A DNA stretch of 64,000 nt from Medicago truncatula. Taxonomy: Eukaryota; Streptophyta; Magnoliopsida; Fabales; Fabaceae. Location of the stretch: positions 38,352,494 to 38,416,493 of the forward strand of contig NC_053045.1 of the NCBI RefSeq assembly GCF_003473485.1. The letters are read 5' to 3'. The position numbers were made by a program, and so were the translations under genes. Below are positions 11,400 to 22,645 of the stretch, piece after piece. Under the pieces are notes generated by a model. It saw nothing but the letters and a program-made list of their open reading frames with translations, was not told the origin of the DNA and did not search any database. Numbering within the stretch: the stretch's first letter is position 1; every line of letters begins with the position of its first letter.

Positions 11400-14256
11400 A
11401 ATGACAACTTTTATTCGTTATATAGATTAAGTCAACTATTAATATTATTTCTTAAAAATAAACAACTCTATTCAACGAGTTAGTATTTGCAAAACAAATT
11501 TTTTAGAAATTCTGTATCTTCTTTAAGATCTGAATTACTCTCATATACATGTATATGTTTCTTTGTTGGTGAGATTTGTGGGTTCAAGGAGAATATTCCT
11601 AACATATATCCAACACATATTTTAAAAGAGTAACCATAGCCCAAACTCATGATTTTTAACATGTTTTCAATCATAATTGAAATCAATATTGAGACTTGAT
11701 CTTTCAAGCTCAGTCTTGTTTCTAGAGTTTTTCTTTTTCTTCTTTTTCTTTGTTATTTTAGAAAAAAAAAATTGTTCAAAATGTTGTAAAACTTTATTAG
11801 AAAAAAACCCATTAATTATGCCGTGTATTAAACGATATAGTGTCGAGGCACGTTGTGTGACCTAAACCTTTTGTTTTTAGAGAAGAAAGTGGTACTGGTT
11901 AGTGATTACTGTGACCTAAAGGGGTTAAATTGAATAAATCTCCTCCTATAGAAGTTAATGAAATTCCTGAAGTGCCCTTCTGTTTGGTGGTTTGTTTTGT
12001 TTGTTTGTGAATGAGATGGAATCATGGAAACATCCTTTACTTACTTTACTACCCTTTGTCCTTGATACTTAAATTGGCGGTTCTGACTTGTGACCGCATA
12101 TATATAGATATAGCCGCAGCCGCCCATCATTTCAAGTACCATGTCACGTGGCATCTTAACGACCCCACCACACTTAACTTATATGGTGACGCATCTCTAA
12201 CTCTGGCGGCAAAGAACCTTCCCTCACTCGAGTCTAGCCCACATCACGCGTCTTCCATTTTTTTCACCCACCATAATATATCTATTGAAAATTCTAAACT
12301 TGAATAAAATTTATAAAGTGTGAGCTAAATATGCAATCATTCATGTCAATTCCAATTGGTACATATATTTCTGAAAACCCTTCATGCCTCCTTCGCCTCA
12401 ATTACTTGGAAGCAACCCACTAGCAGCATTATTAAACAGGCAGTATAAGAGGTGAAATTAAAACTGAATTAATTAATACAAATCTGATTTGATAATTTAA
12501 TAATGAACGAAAAGTAGTAGTTTATATCTGGACGGCAAAAGTGGTACACGTGCCGGCTAACTTCTAAGTTCTAATCAGACATTGGACACGGAGCGCTTTC
12601 TGTGGGACCCAAACATGGATATAGGAAATCTGTTTGTCTGGATGATTTGCCGTCGGTGCACCAAAACCAGGACTGCTAAACTTTATACTTAAGGATTTCA
12701 TCGTAACAAATAATAATAAATAATTCACTGTTATGAGAAACAGCAGAATGAATCATTTTTATTTAGACCACTACGTCACTCTCACCAATTATATTCATAA
12801 TCTTACTCAAAAATGTAAATGTGCTGTTAACTTGTTAAGAAAGATAAACAAAACGTTGGTCTTTTTTAAAGTGTTACTTTTTAGGGTTAACGGTGTTTTA
12901 TTTTTTATCCTGCCGTAATATATGTCATTTTTTAGGGTTAATATTTCGGTTTACACCCTGTTAATTTGGGCAAATTTCTGTTTACTTCTCTGTCATATCA
13001 TCGATTTTATACAGTTAAAATTCATGAAGGTCCAAAACCAAAAAACTTCAAATTACAAGGACGGAATCCAAAAAGAAAATTTTACAGAAGAAAGATCGAA
13101 AATTACATATATTATGGAGATAAAGCACGGTTAACCCTTACTTTTATTTATAATTTTTATTTTTGAGGGTTTTTTTTTTTTTTCTACGATTGCGTAAGAT
13201 GTTGTCATTATAATTCTTAAATCAAATGTATCAAAATCGTAATATGTTTAAATATATTTATGACGAAGAACAACAAAGAATGATCACTTTTTCAAACCAA
13301 ATTTTCAAACATTAATCATAATCACACTTAACAAACATGAATCAAGCCACTGAACAGTTCTAACGAACCATAAAACCAAATCCAATACAACCAAAATGAT
13401 CCTTGCCAACGGCGACATATCTTGAATTAGACGACATACAAAGGTTGAACCACGCTCGAGAGGGAAACCACCGAAAAGGAAGTTGGCTCGCTGAGCCACC
13501 ATAGGCAACATATCTTATATTGCATTTTCTTTGACCATCATTTTTCAAAGATTAATGTAACAATGATTATTATTTTTTAAAGAAATACTAACAAGTGTCT
13601 TTGAAACATTTTTAATGAATCGAAATTAAAGGAGATTTTTTTTTATATAAAATAATGTAATCATATATTAAAAAGTATTTGATATGTATTTTTAAGATAG
13701 AATTTTTTGTATACATATCCAATTTATGTTCATAGAACAAAATTTTATTTTCTTCTATGCTCAAACAATGTTCTTCGACGATTTTATTTTGTGAAGTAGG
13801 TTAATGGTTACAAATTCCTCCTTAAGATAAGTAAATGTAGAATCTATGATTTTAAATACACCATGTGATTAATATTATTGTAAAAAAATTTACATTTTGG
13901 ATTCATTCAATAGATGATGTTTGTGGTTTATATCATAGACTACATACATTATTTATTCAAATTTTAATCTATAATGATAATCAGAGGGTGTATATCGAAA
14001 TGTCTTTGTAGACCAAGTAATTAATTAAAGGAAAATGTTAGCGAATGCCCCATAACATTTTTTAAGCACATTTAATAACAAATTTTTACGAAAATGTGTA
14101 TAATTAGTGCATTGAAATTTATAAACTTTTTTTAGAAATTTTTCTAAATTTACGATCCTTATATAGTGTCCCGGAAGCACTCTTTAACAACATCCTTAAT
14201 TAAAGTTATAGTGGTAATAACATAATTAATTACACTTTAAAATCTTACTTAAAACA
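11400..14256. other. Gene-free region; a promoter-like patch at 12090-12260
   Basis: No coding gene is supported. A GC-richer patch contains TATATATAGATATAGCC near 12099-12115 and a G-box CACGTG at 12145-12150, but no open gene follows. Two overlapping minus frames at 13305-13548 resemble nothing known. The rest is AT-rich. Confidence 0.5.
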
Positions 14257-14280
14257 AAGTCAAGCCTTCTTTGTACTCCA

Positions 14281-15014
14281 AGGGTGTGTTTGGTAAAAAA
14301 AAAGCTATAAGCTAGCTGATAGCTGAAAAGCTAGCTTATAGCTGATGGTTGATAGCTGATAACTTATAGCTGAAAAGTTAGCTAATTAAAATTAAAAGTG
14401 TTTGGTAAAATTAGCTGTTGAAGTGACTATAAATATAAAATGACATAAAATGACATGCTTGATTAATTTGTTTTATATCATATATATAATTTTTATCACT
14501 TAACGCATTTATTTTTAAATATTTAAATATATTTCAAATTATTTTCATCTCCAAAATAATAAATGTATTTATGAATTCAATCGAATTTTTTTATTTAACA
14601 ATTTTTATTTTATTTTTATGAATTTTATTTAACTAAACTTGCTTCACTATTTATTATAAATTTTATATAAAATTATATATTATATGAATTATGAGCAAAG
14701 TAAAACAAAAAAACAAAAAAGTGGACAAGAAAATTTAAAAAGCCATACATAATAAACATAGTTAGTTTAAGAAGATACTGGGTAGTTTTTTTATTATAAT
14801 AAAATAAAATAAAATTAAGAAAAGGTTAAAATGGGAAGAAAGTATAAAAAGCTACAAGCTATAAGCTAAAAAGCTACTTGGATTAGCTTCTTAAAAAACG
14901 CTATAAGCTAGTGAGAAAAGCTTTTTACCAAACACATCTCATTTTATCAAAACAAGCTTATAAGCTAGTCCAACAAGCTATAAGCTAGCTTTTTTGTGTT
15001 ACCAAACACACCCC
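14281..15014. mobile_element. TIR element (hAT-like MITE), 734 bp
   Basis: The ends are AGGGTGTGTTTGGTAA at 14281 and TTACCAAACACACCCC at 14999-15014, inverted repeats matching at 15 of 16 bases. Both subterminal regions are packed with AGCTATAAGCTA words in both orientations, a common hAT pattern. There is no transposase frame. A 24-bp near-identical direct repeat abuts each end (14257-14280 and 15015-15038, 22/24 identical). That is much longer than the 8-bp duplication hAT elements normally leave. Confidence 0.75.
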
Positions 15015-15038
15015 AAGTCAAACCTTTTTTGTACTCCA

Positions 15039-16054
15039 CATTGAAAGCACGCCGTTGTGACTAGTATATGGCAATAAACACAAAAACCTTCTCAGTTTAC
15101 ATTTACGTAAAATAAAAAAAAGATCCTTGATCAAAGTTCGATATCCTCTCTGGTCATATGAGCTAAAGAATTCAATAAAATCTTATCCATTAAAAATTAA
15201 TGCATATGCGAATTTTAAATGTTAAAAATAAGAGAGATAAGACAATTAATGGTGCAGATTATCATTGCAAAAAACTGAAAAAATTTCCATTTCCTTTTTA
15301 CCAGTAGTCCACTATTCATTTGCTTAAGCACTCAAATAAACTGGAAAACTTATTTTACAACATTAGGTTACCATTATTATTGAAGTATACCCTGTATTTG
15401 TGTCGAGTGTTCATTTCATTTGGTTCTACATAAAAACCACAACTTGAAAGTGATGCTTTGGTAACTCTTTATTTTGAGAAAAACGCTATGTTATTTGGAA
15501 TTGGACTCGTGAAATAATTATAGTTTGATACATAATTATTGTACCTAAGAATTGAATTTGTCCTTTGATTCAATTTAAATACTCTCTCCCATCCTTGTTA
15601 TAAACTAGTACTTGCACCTAATGATGTATCAAAACACAAATTATTTTAGCTTCAATTTACTTATCAACAAAATCAATTCCATATAAAATCAAACCATGTC
15701 ACCAGGAACGAAACATAACATACCTACGACAAAAATCAACTCAATCGAAAAAAGCAAAATCAAAAGAACTTAACATCCGCCTGAATTCCAGATTAGTAGT
15801 AGATAATTTCGGATCATGTTCTTTAAGCTGGTTAATTAATTGAAAACAAAGAAAACGAAAACTCAAATCTAATAGTAACATATTCACATCAAAGGATGTA
15901 ATTAACAACTTTATCTTCCTCAAAATAATGGGAGATTAAATTCCAAAATAAAAAAACAGTAAACTTTGTCCTTTCTCTGTTTTTTCTAATTTTCATCTAA
16001 ATAAGGTGAGATAATATTTTTTTAAACAAAATTAAAAGGTGTTAATCAAATAAA
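15039..16054. other. Intergenic, downstream of the ERF gene
   Basis: AT-rich DNA with no supported gene. The part nearest 16054 will include the 3' UTR and polyadenylation region of the minus-strand ERF gene. Confidence 0.55.
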
Positions 16055-16711
16055 TTAATATTCCATTGGTGGAGCTAAGTTAAGATCAAGATTGAGAGCT
16101 CTCTTCGGCTGACAATCAACAACAGAGGACGAATCCGAATCACTCTGGACCCCACCTCCAAACCCGATGTTAAACTGAACCGGTTCCGGTTCAAACCTGT
16201 TAGTAAACCGCTGGTTCAAAAACTCAGCTCGACCCGCTGGATCGTAAAAGAAAACTGGCACCATTCCATCAACAGCACCGGCACCAGCACCAGCAAACGG
16301 CATGATCTGTTGCTGAATCGAGAGAAAAGGGAACCGATCCATGACGCTACCGCCGGTGGGAACTTCTCGGCGCGTGACCTCACGGTCAGGAGCAGGGACA
16401 GATGATTCAACGGTGCTGCTTTGGCTAGGGCTATCTTCTTTGACATCGGAAGGAGGAGGAGGGAAGTTGGTTTTGGCTTTTGGGCCACGGAACTGACGAG
16501 CGGCGTTGTCGTAAGCTCTGGCAGCTTCTTCGGCGGTGTCAAAGGTACCTAGCCAGACGCGGCTTTTCTTACCGGGATCGCGAATCTCGGCGGCGTAACG
16601 GCCCCATGGTCGCTTTCTTACGCCGCGAAAGTGAATCTCGGTTGCATTGTTGTTGTTGTTGGAAGGTTTCTTGATTTTGAGATTCGCGGCGTTCTTTGTT
16701 TTGGTAACCAT
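16055..16711 (-). CDS. Class II ERF repressor (AP2/ERF group VIII, ERF4-like)
   Basis: A single-exon gene of 218 codons. It starts at the ATG at 16711, the first in frame after a TATA box. Residues 27-84 form one AP2/ERF domain ([19 protein letters not shown], then [16 protein letters not shown]). The alanine and aspartate typical of the ERF rather than the DREB branch are present, so GCC-box binding is expected. The C-terminus holds [10 protein letters not shown] (206-215), an overlapping LxLxL and DLNxxP EAR repression motif that recruits TOPLESS-type corepressors. [12 protein letters not shown] block (189-199) before it also occurs in Arabidopsis ERF4. The middle is Ser/Pro-rich and low in complexity. 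It most likely acts in the nucleus as a repressor of ethylene/jasmonate/stress genes. ERF3, ERF4 and ERF8 types cannot be separated without a tree. Confidence 0.93.
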   Translation of the reverse strand: MVTKTKNAANLKIKKPSNNNNNATEIHFRGVRKRPWGRYAAEIRDPGKKSRVWLGTFDTAEEAARAYDNAARQFRGPKAKTNFPPPPSDVKEDSPSQSSTVESSVPAPDREVTRREVPTGGSVMDRFPFLSIQQQIMPFAGAGAGAVDGMVPVFFYDPAGRAEFLNQRFTNRFEPEPVQFNIGFGGGVQSDSDSSSVVDCQPKRALNLDLNLAPPMEY

Positions 16712-16806
16712 TGATGATGATGTTGGTGAGGATGAGAGAATAGCGTAACTTGAAGTACGTGGGTAGTGGTGCTTGCTTTGGTGAGAAGGGTTGAGGTTGG
16801 GTAAGG

Positions 16807-16814
16807 TATATATA
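16807..16814 (-). promoter_or_regulatory. TATA box of the ERF gene
   Basis: TATATATA lies about 95 bp upstream of the ERF start codon on the minus strand, inside GTGTATATATACC. A 5' UTR of roughly 60-70 nt would follow. Confidence 0.7.
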
Positions 16815-17125
16815 CACGCAAATAAAACATACGGTGCTACAGTTTTTCTAAAAATATAAAACTTACAAAAATCAATAGTTTATCAAGGGTTGTTAAAATG
16901 ACATATCTATCCACATATCCTAGTCGAATGAATGTTTAATGGTTAAGGTAAGTAAAATCTAACGAATAATTGTTATTTGAGTTTTCTCAAACAAATATTT
17001 ACTATTTCTTCTAAAAATAAAAAGTAAAATAAAAAAGAGAAAAAGGAGGGAATTAATGGAGTAATGTGATTGATTAGTTAGTATTGTGGGTGAGAGGTGC
17101 AGTCAAAGAAGTATCTTAACGTAAG

Positions 17126-17181
17126 TGACGTGACGCCGCCCAAGAGAGGAGATAAAGGTGTGTGTTTGGGGGATACGTGGC
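17126..17181. promoter_or_regulatory. GC-rich cis-element cluster upstream of the ERF gene
   Basis: About 415-470 bp upstream of the ERF start codon. TGACGTGACG (two TGACG bZIP cores) occupies 17126-17135, GCCGCC (GCC-box core) 17135-17140, and ACGTGGC (ABRE/G-box-like) 17175-17181. The cluster stands out from AT-rich surroundings. A GCC box before an ERF repressor could allow feedback, but that is inference. Confidence 0.5.
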
Positions 17182-17199
17182 ATTTGGGAATTTCGAGAC

Positions 17200-19361
17200 A
17201 AGCGGCGAGAGTGGGTGGGACATCATGCGTGCCGGCTTTTAACTTAAATGAAATGTGCCGTTTTTTCAGCTCACATTCTTCTTATTCATCTCTCTATTTT
17301 TGCTTTTTTCAATTTGGTGTACTACTCGTCTCTCACCTATCTTGCTTTGTACTCGTAAACTAAATTTTATCTTACTTTTACTAAATTAATCAACATACTT
17401 ATTTTCTATACAAAATTTATCTTTTTTGTTGTTGTTATTCTTAACTTCTTTTAAATGAAATTAAGTTGTTGGAAATCAAATGTGGATATTTTCCATATCA
17501 AAGATTTGAATAATTGTTTGTTACATTATGATAGTTTAGTCTATTCTATTATGTCCAACCTCTATTGTTAAAGTTATTCTTTATTGGTCCATAATATTAA
17601 TAGTGATCGTGTGGTGTGGAAAAAAGAAAATGAAAAACTAAAAATAAATGACTAATTAATAGTAAATAAAATCGTAGAGAAAGGAACTTCAATAATTTAA
17701 ATTTAAACCGATTAGAACTCGTGTATTAGAGAGTGTCTTAATAGTATAATTCGTTACGGTAAATATATTATAAAGAGTACGTGTTAAAATGTGTGTTCCT
17801 AGCATAATTTTATATTGTACTTCACATCCTTAGAGGAAATATGCTGATTTGGTTAATATTGATCTAAAAATTACTATGAAAAACTGAATAAGTAAATTCC
17901 ACTACACATGTTTATTTTTTCTTAATTTTACTAAACCAACATCAATCAAATCACTCTCTCATACGTGAAGAATCAAAGGGTTGTGAGTTTCTACTTCCAA
18001 AAAAAAAATGATTTGTTGTCGATGAAGTTTTAAACATTTCCAAGGACCAATGCACAATGAACCAACTATCAATGTCGTGCGATGTACACCTTGCTTTAGT
18101 ACAAAGCTACTAGACCAAATATAATTTAACCAAGGTCACGAGTATTTGATGTGAAAATCCTTGGTGATTGTTATTATTCCTCTTGCGATTTGGCGCCATG
18201 TGTTACAAGGATGCTATAGTTGTTTGAGTAACCATGTCCAATATAGGCTGGAATGCATATATGATTCAAGTGAGCCATTGTAAGGAGGAATGACTCAATT
18301 CTTATATAATAGTTTGTTTGATGTATTTGAATCCGAGATAGGTGGGGACGCCTATTTGGTTCAGGGGAGGTCCATGTGAATAGGAACGACCTTGTAGTAG
18401 AATTTTCCGCTTTGACAGGAACGAGGTGGTTCATGGTATGTAGTAGAAGGTTGCTATCCATGTTTACATGTCGTTTTGAGGTCTCTTTCTCGTGAGGTGG
18501 TACAGGAGGTAGAATCCTATGCGGCACCATGGTAGTATTCAAGGTGATTACCTCAGTGGACTTGGACTTAACTCATTTATTGGATTTTCATGACATTATT
18601 GTCGGGGCTTTACTATTGGGCGACTCATGGAATGATTGGGTCGGACCTTTTAAACATTTATAATTACATGATATAAGTAGATTTAATCGAGATATTAATG
18701 CGACGATGTAGGTAAAAAAGTAAAGATTTATAACTCTTGATCAAGTTAGAGATATTTTGATTATATTTAAATTTGAATTTTGTCCCTTTCAAACACATTT
18801 TAGACTAAAAAGTAAATAAAGTGAAGTTTTAGAATTGTTGATTTATTTGGGTTGTTTTATTGTTAATTCATCCAAACAATACATATCTCCTAGTTATCAC
18901 TCAATTTGAACCTCAAAAATTCTTAACAACGACACAATATGATGCATGTTAATTAATGAACTTGCAATCTTTAGGTTACATAATATTAACTCAAGCACTT
19001 GTGGACCTTTGAAGGCCTAAATCTAACTAACTATAGCTCACATTTAACCACGAAGAAGCTGCCAATTGAGATCTAGCTAGAGCTATTAAAAATTTGCTAA
19101 TTAGCATTAGCTCTCACCGTATTGAAAGGGAGAGAACCCGAAGTCCTAATAATTTTTAATCACATTCAATCACACTTGCCATTTTATCCCATGTCCTAGA
19201 CCAATTTCAACATCAACCTATATTATTTACCACCTAAGTATAATTCATATTTTTACGATCTAAATTAATTTCAATCTCTACGAATATAAAGTTTTTATTA
19301 CTTGCACAAACTTCAGTACATTTGCCAAACAATATCATTATAATGGCTAATTTTTCATAAC
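17200..19361. other. Gene-free AT-rich region
   Basis: No gene is recognised. A 122-codon minus frame at 18174-18542 lies in a GC-richer patch but has no known motif. I see nothing else that can be assigned. Confidence 0.5.
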
Positions 19362-19637
19362 ATATGTGTTTGTTTGAAGATTACTAAATTTATTCTTAGG
19401 AATAATATTCTTAGGAACCATAAAAATAGGGATTATAATAGGTAATTATTTATGAAATTATTTTCATCTTTATGGAAATTTTATTCCCACCATTTTCTTT
19501 GGGAAATTTTTTCTATTCCAAAGAACATTTTATATTTGGGAATAAAATTTAGTAAACTTGTAACAAACACAGACATATATATTCCTATCATTTTATTATC
19601 GGGAATCAACAAATATAACTTGAAACAAACACACCCT
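19362..19637. mobile_element. Short TIR MITE
   Basis: The left end ATATGTGTTTGTTTGAAG and the right end CTTGAAACAAACACACCC are imperfect inverted repeats about 275 bp apart. The interior is AT-rich, with GGAATAA-type words in both orientations and no coding frame. Confidence 0.55.
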
Positions 19638-19716
19638 TAGTTTTATAAGAACCAATTTTCATTGTGTCACATGAATTAGGACTAATATAATAAAATAGTA
19701 GGATTAACTACTATTC

Positions 19717-19790
19717 TTTTTTTTTGTGTTCAGGGGTTCAAACCCCAAACCTTCTATATATTATATATTATCCTTACCAACTTAGCTAAG
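19717..19790 (-). mobile_element. SINE-like tRNA-derived fragment
   Basis: Read on the minus strand, TTAGCTAAGTTGGTAAGG (A-box-like, 19771-19788) precedes GGGTTTGAACCCC (B-box-like, 19733-19745), and an A run follows at the element's end (T run 19717-19725). The pattern and spacing resemble the tRNA-derived head of a SINE. A related copy lies on the plus strand at 24513-24580. Confidence 0.55.
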
Positions 19791-19944
19791 TTCACAAAGA
19801 CAATATGATTAACTATTCTTATTGTGATATAAAACATTTAGGATTCTTTTTCATAAAACTAATGTTTCATAAAACCTTGTAAGTGTATTCCATTTATTCT
19901 CTCTTAATATTTTGGTACAATTTTTAACAACTACGTGCATTTTT

Positions 19945-20483
19945 TTTTTTGACAAAAATAAATGATATTCATTCATTTAAATTGATAGAGTACATCGATA
20001 CAATGAAAATTCGCTAAAAACGAAAAAGGATGAATCTGTGAACAAACTCACATCATCCATGTTAATAGCATAAAACGGCAAAGTACTAATGCCCTTGTCT
20101 CTGGATCTGCAACGTTGATGACTCCAAAGTCATTGATTTGATCTGCACTGGATCAAAGCTGATCTGACAATCTGAACCGAACAAATACCCAAACAAAACA
20201 AAAAAGAGAAACAACGTCGCGCAAAGACGACGAACAAAACAACGTCGCACAAAGACGACGAACAAAACAACGTCGCACTAAGACAGCGAAATCACGAAAG
20301 AAAAACAAAAATAGATGTGAAAATCACTTATTTCAATAAAAGGGAAATAGAAAAAACAAGTTAGAGGTGTGATTTTGGTTCAAAAATTGACCATAAATTA
20401 CCCCTTTTTGGTGGATGAAGATGAAGAAACTAGAATTTTGGTAACGGCTCCAAAAGAGAAGGGGAAGAGAGAGAGCTTGTCGT
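19945..20483 (-). mobile_element. Short LINE-like retroposon with imperfect TSD
   Basis: A T run at about 19940-19950 marks a minus-strand poly-A tail. AACTACGTGCATTTT at 19929-19943 and AACTACCATGCATTTT at 20484-20499 flank the element and look like a decayed target duplication. The minus-strand 5' end is CT-rich. The ~540-bp body has no coding domain and contains a three-copy 28-bp tandem repeat. It appears to be a non-autonomous or internally deleted retroposon. Confidence 0.55.
20212..20290. repeat. 28-bp tandem repeat, about 3 copies
   Basis: The unit CAACGTCGCACAAAGACGAC plus ~8 A-rich bases starts at 20212, 20240 and 20268. The copies differ at only a few bases; the last is partial. 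The CG-rich unit is unlike its AT-rich surroundings. Confidence 0.85.
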
Positions 20484-20850
20484 AACTACCATGCATTTTA
20501 AAATCCGAATATTTCCGTCATCTTATAGTAAATTTTATATTTGTCGACCATAATATCCTTATACGAGGCGCCACTTTTCCTTTGACTACCGGTCTTTGAG
20601 TAGCAACCTCCAAACTTCTTAACAACATTTTTCACGATGTCGTATCCAATTTTAGTCGACGCATTACACCTTATTTTGGAAATCTCATCATATGAGTGAT
20701 TGTCTATGAATGTTATCTAAAAACCTTCAATTTTTTGACCAAACTTGACAATTGCATCATTTGAAATGTTGAGTGGTGAACGAATGGGTAATGTATATCC
20801 TCTTATGGCAAGATGACACAAGTTTTCCCCTAATTAAGAATGACACATTT

Positions 20851-21455
20851 AGGGTATGTTTGGTTCTAAAGAAAGAGAAAGGAAAGATAGGTGAATGGAT
20901 GGAAAGAGTGTGGAATGATGCACTTTCTACCGTTTGACACACCTTTGTAAAGCAATGGAAAGAAACTTTTTCGTGGATCCCACATAAAAATCTTTCCATG
21001 CCAAACTGGGCAGAAAGAGGGAGGATACCACTATTTTTATTGATTGTACTAAAGTGCCCTCCAATCTTGTATATTATTACAATCTATATATTTCAATGTT
21101 TTTTTTTTCTTTTCTACAATAGTTTATTATTTTCGATGCACATTTCTTTCAAAAAATACTTATACACATTTCTTATGAGAAATACTCATGGAAAGTCATT
21201 TTTCGGTGATCAATTTTAATACTATGTTTATACCAAAATTATTTAAATGTATTTTCATTGATTTTTTTTAAATAACAAAATAACGTAGGGTTATTTATGT
21301 CTTTTACTAAATTCATCTCTTTCTTTCCTCTCTTACTTTCACTCTTACCAAACAACCAACAAATCATCTCATTTTCTACTCACTTTCTTCTTACTTTCTT
21401 TCCTTTAACATTCTTTCCTATAACTTTCATTCCTTCCACTATCCAAACATACCCT
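20851..21455. mobile_element. TIR MITE, 605 bp
   Basis: AGGGTATGTTTGG at 20851 and CCAAACATACCCT ending at 21455 are perfect 13-bp inverted repeats. The subterminal parts are rich in GAAAGA and its complement. There is no transposase. It directly abuts a second TIR element at 21456. Confidence 0.75.
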
Positions 21456-22160
21456 TAGTGTTTGTTTGGTTCAGTTTTTGATGTAATTGATTTATGTTTA
21501 GATACAATAATGCAGAATTGATTAAACAAACTGAATGTTGTTTGGATAGTTTTTATCAAAATTGCTTTTGAATGTATAATTACTAAAATAGACATAACTA
21601 AATTCAAGTAAATGTGTATATGTAGATCAATACTGAATGTAGATATATTATTTAATTTAAATAAATAAATTTTCTATATATTAATTTAAAACATAATAAA
21701 TACGATCATTAAACTATTTTTTTTTACAAAATATGTGTTCATATATTTTATATTTTTTGATAAAATATATTTAAGTTAAATAATACTAGAGTTGGTTGTC
21801 AAAAATGATAAAATATAGCGTAAAAGAAATGTAAAAGAAAAAATACAGTAAATTTGAATGGGGATACCGTAAAGAAAAATTCAAAATTGGATAAGTCATG
21901 ACCATAAACATTTTTCGGGGGCTAATTTGATTCGTTAAGTTTTCTAATTAAATTTGGTTCATCAAATTAAATTACAAAGCAAAAAGAAGGAGAATTGATA
22001 AAGGAGAACAATAAAGGAAAATAATAGGTTGTAATAATCAAAATAGAAAATTTAATGTAGAATTGATTCTAGGAAAGCTAAAAGTTAGGATTTGTAGCTT
22101 GAAGGATAATTGCTTTTGGAGGATAGAATCAATTTTTAAAAGCCAAACCCAAACACCATT
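21456..22160. mobile_element. Second TIR MITE, adjacent to the first
   Basis: The left end TAGTGTTTGTTTGGTT and the right end AGCCAAACCCAAACACCA are imperfect inverted repeats about 700 bp apart. The interior is AT-rich and non-coding. The left end shares the TGTTTGGTT core of its neighbour. Confidence 0.6.
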
Positions 22161-22367
22161 AAAAACTCAATTTTTTACTTTTGAAGATTATAGAATCACT
22201 TCTTGATGTTGAAAAGGAAAATCAAACATGCTCTTATTCTTCATCGAAACCAAGTAAGAGGAACTAACTCGTCATCGATACACTACTTAGTTTGTTCTCA
22301 TCAACATAATGTTCAACATCCGCACACTTCAAACATTTGTCCAAACGTATACATTCATAAGAAACTA

Positions 22368-22645
22368 CTCCCTCCGTCCCAAATTGTATGTCGCTTTAAA
22401 AAAAAAAGTCCCAAATTATATGTCGCTTTAGAATACCAATGAAATATTAATGTTACTTTTCCTATTATATCCTTAACTATTAATTAGTCTCTCTTCTTTC
22501 AATTATTTCATTTATCTTTTCCATACCATTTATTAAGGATAATTTTATAAAACAACTCATAATTTCTCTTCCACCCACAATATTAATTACATTTCTTAAT
22601 ACGTGTGAAATGGTCAAAACGTTATACAATTTGGGACGGAGGGAG
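22368..22645. mobile_element. Stowaway MITE
   Basis: It carries the diagnostic terminus CTCCCTCCGTCCCAAATTG at 22368 and its inverted partner CAATTTGGGACGGAGGGAG ending at 22645. TA dinucleotides flank it at 22366-22367 and 22646-22647, the target duplication of Tc1/mariner-derived Stowaway elements. A 33-bp internal unit starting GTCCCAAATT is tandemly duplicated near the left end. Confidence 0.92.

Noticed and set aside
16216-16817. Several frames overlapping the ERF gene
   Set aside because: They are shadows of the AP2/ERF reading frame in other frames.
18174-18542. 122-codon minus frame
   Set aside because: Pro/His-rich with no family resemblance and no splice partners. It could be a fragment but cannot be supported.
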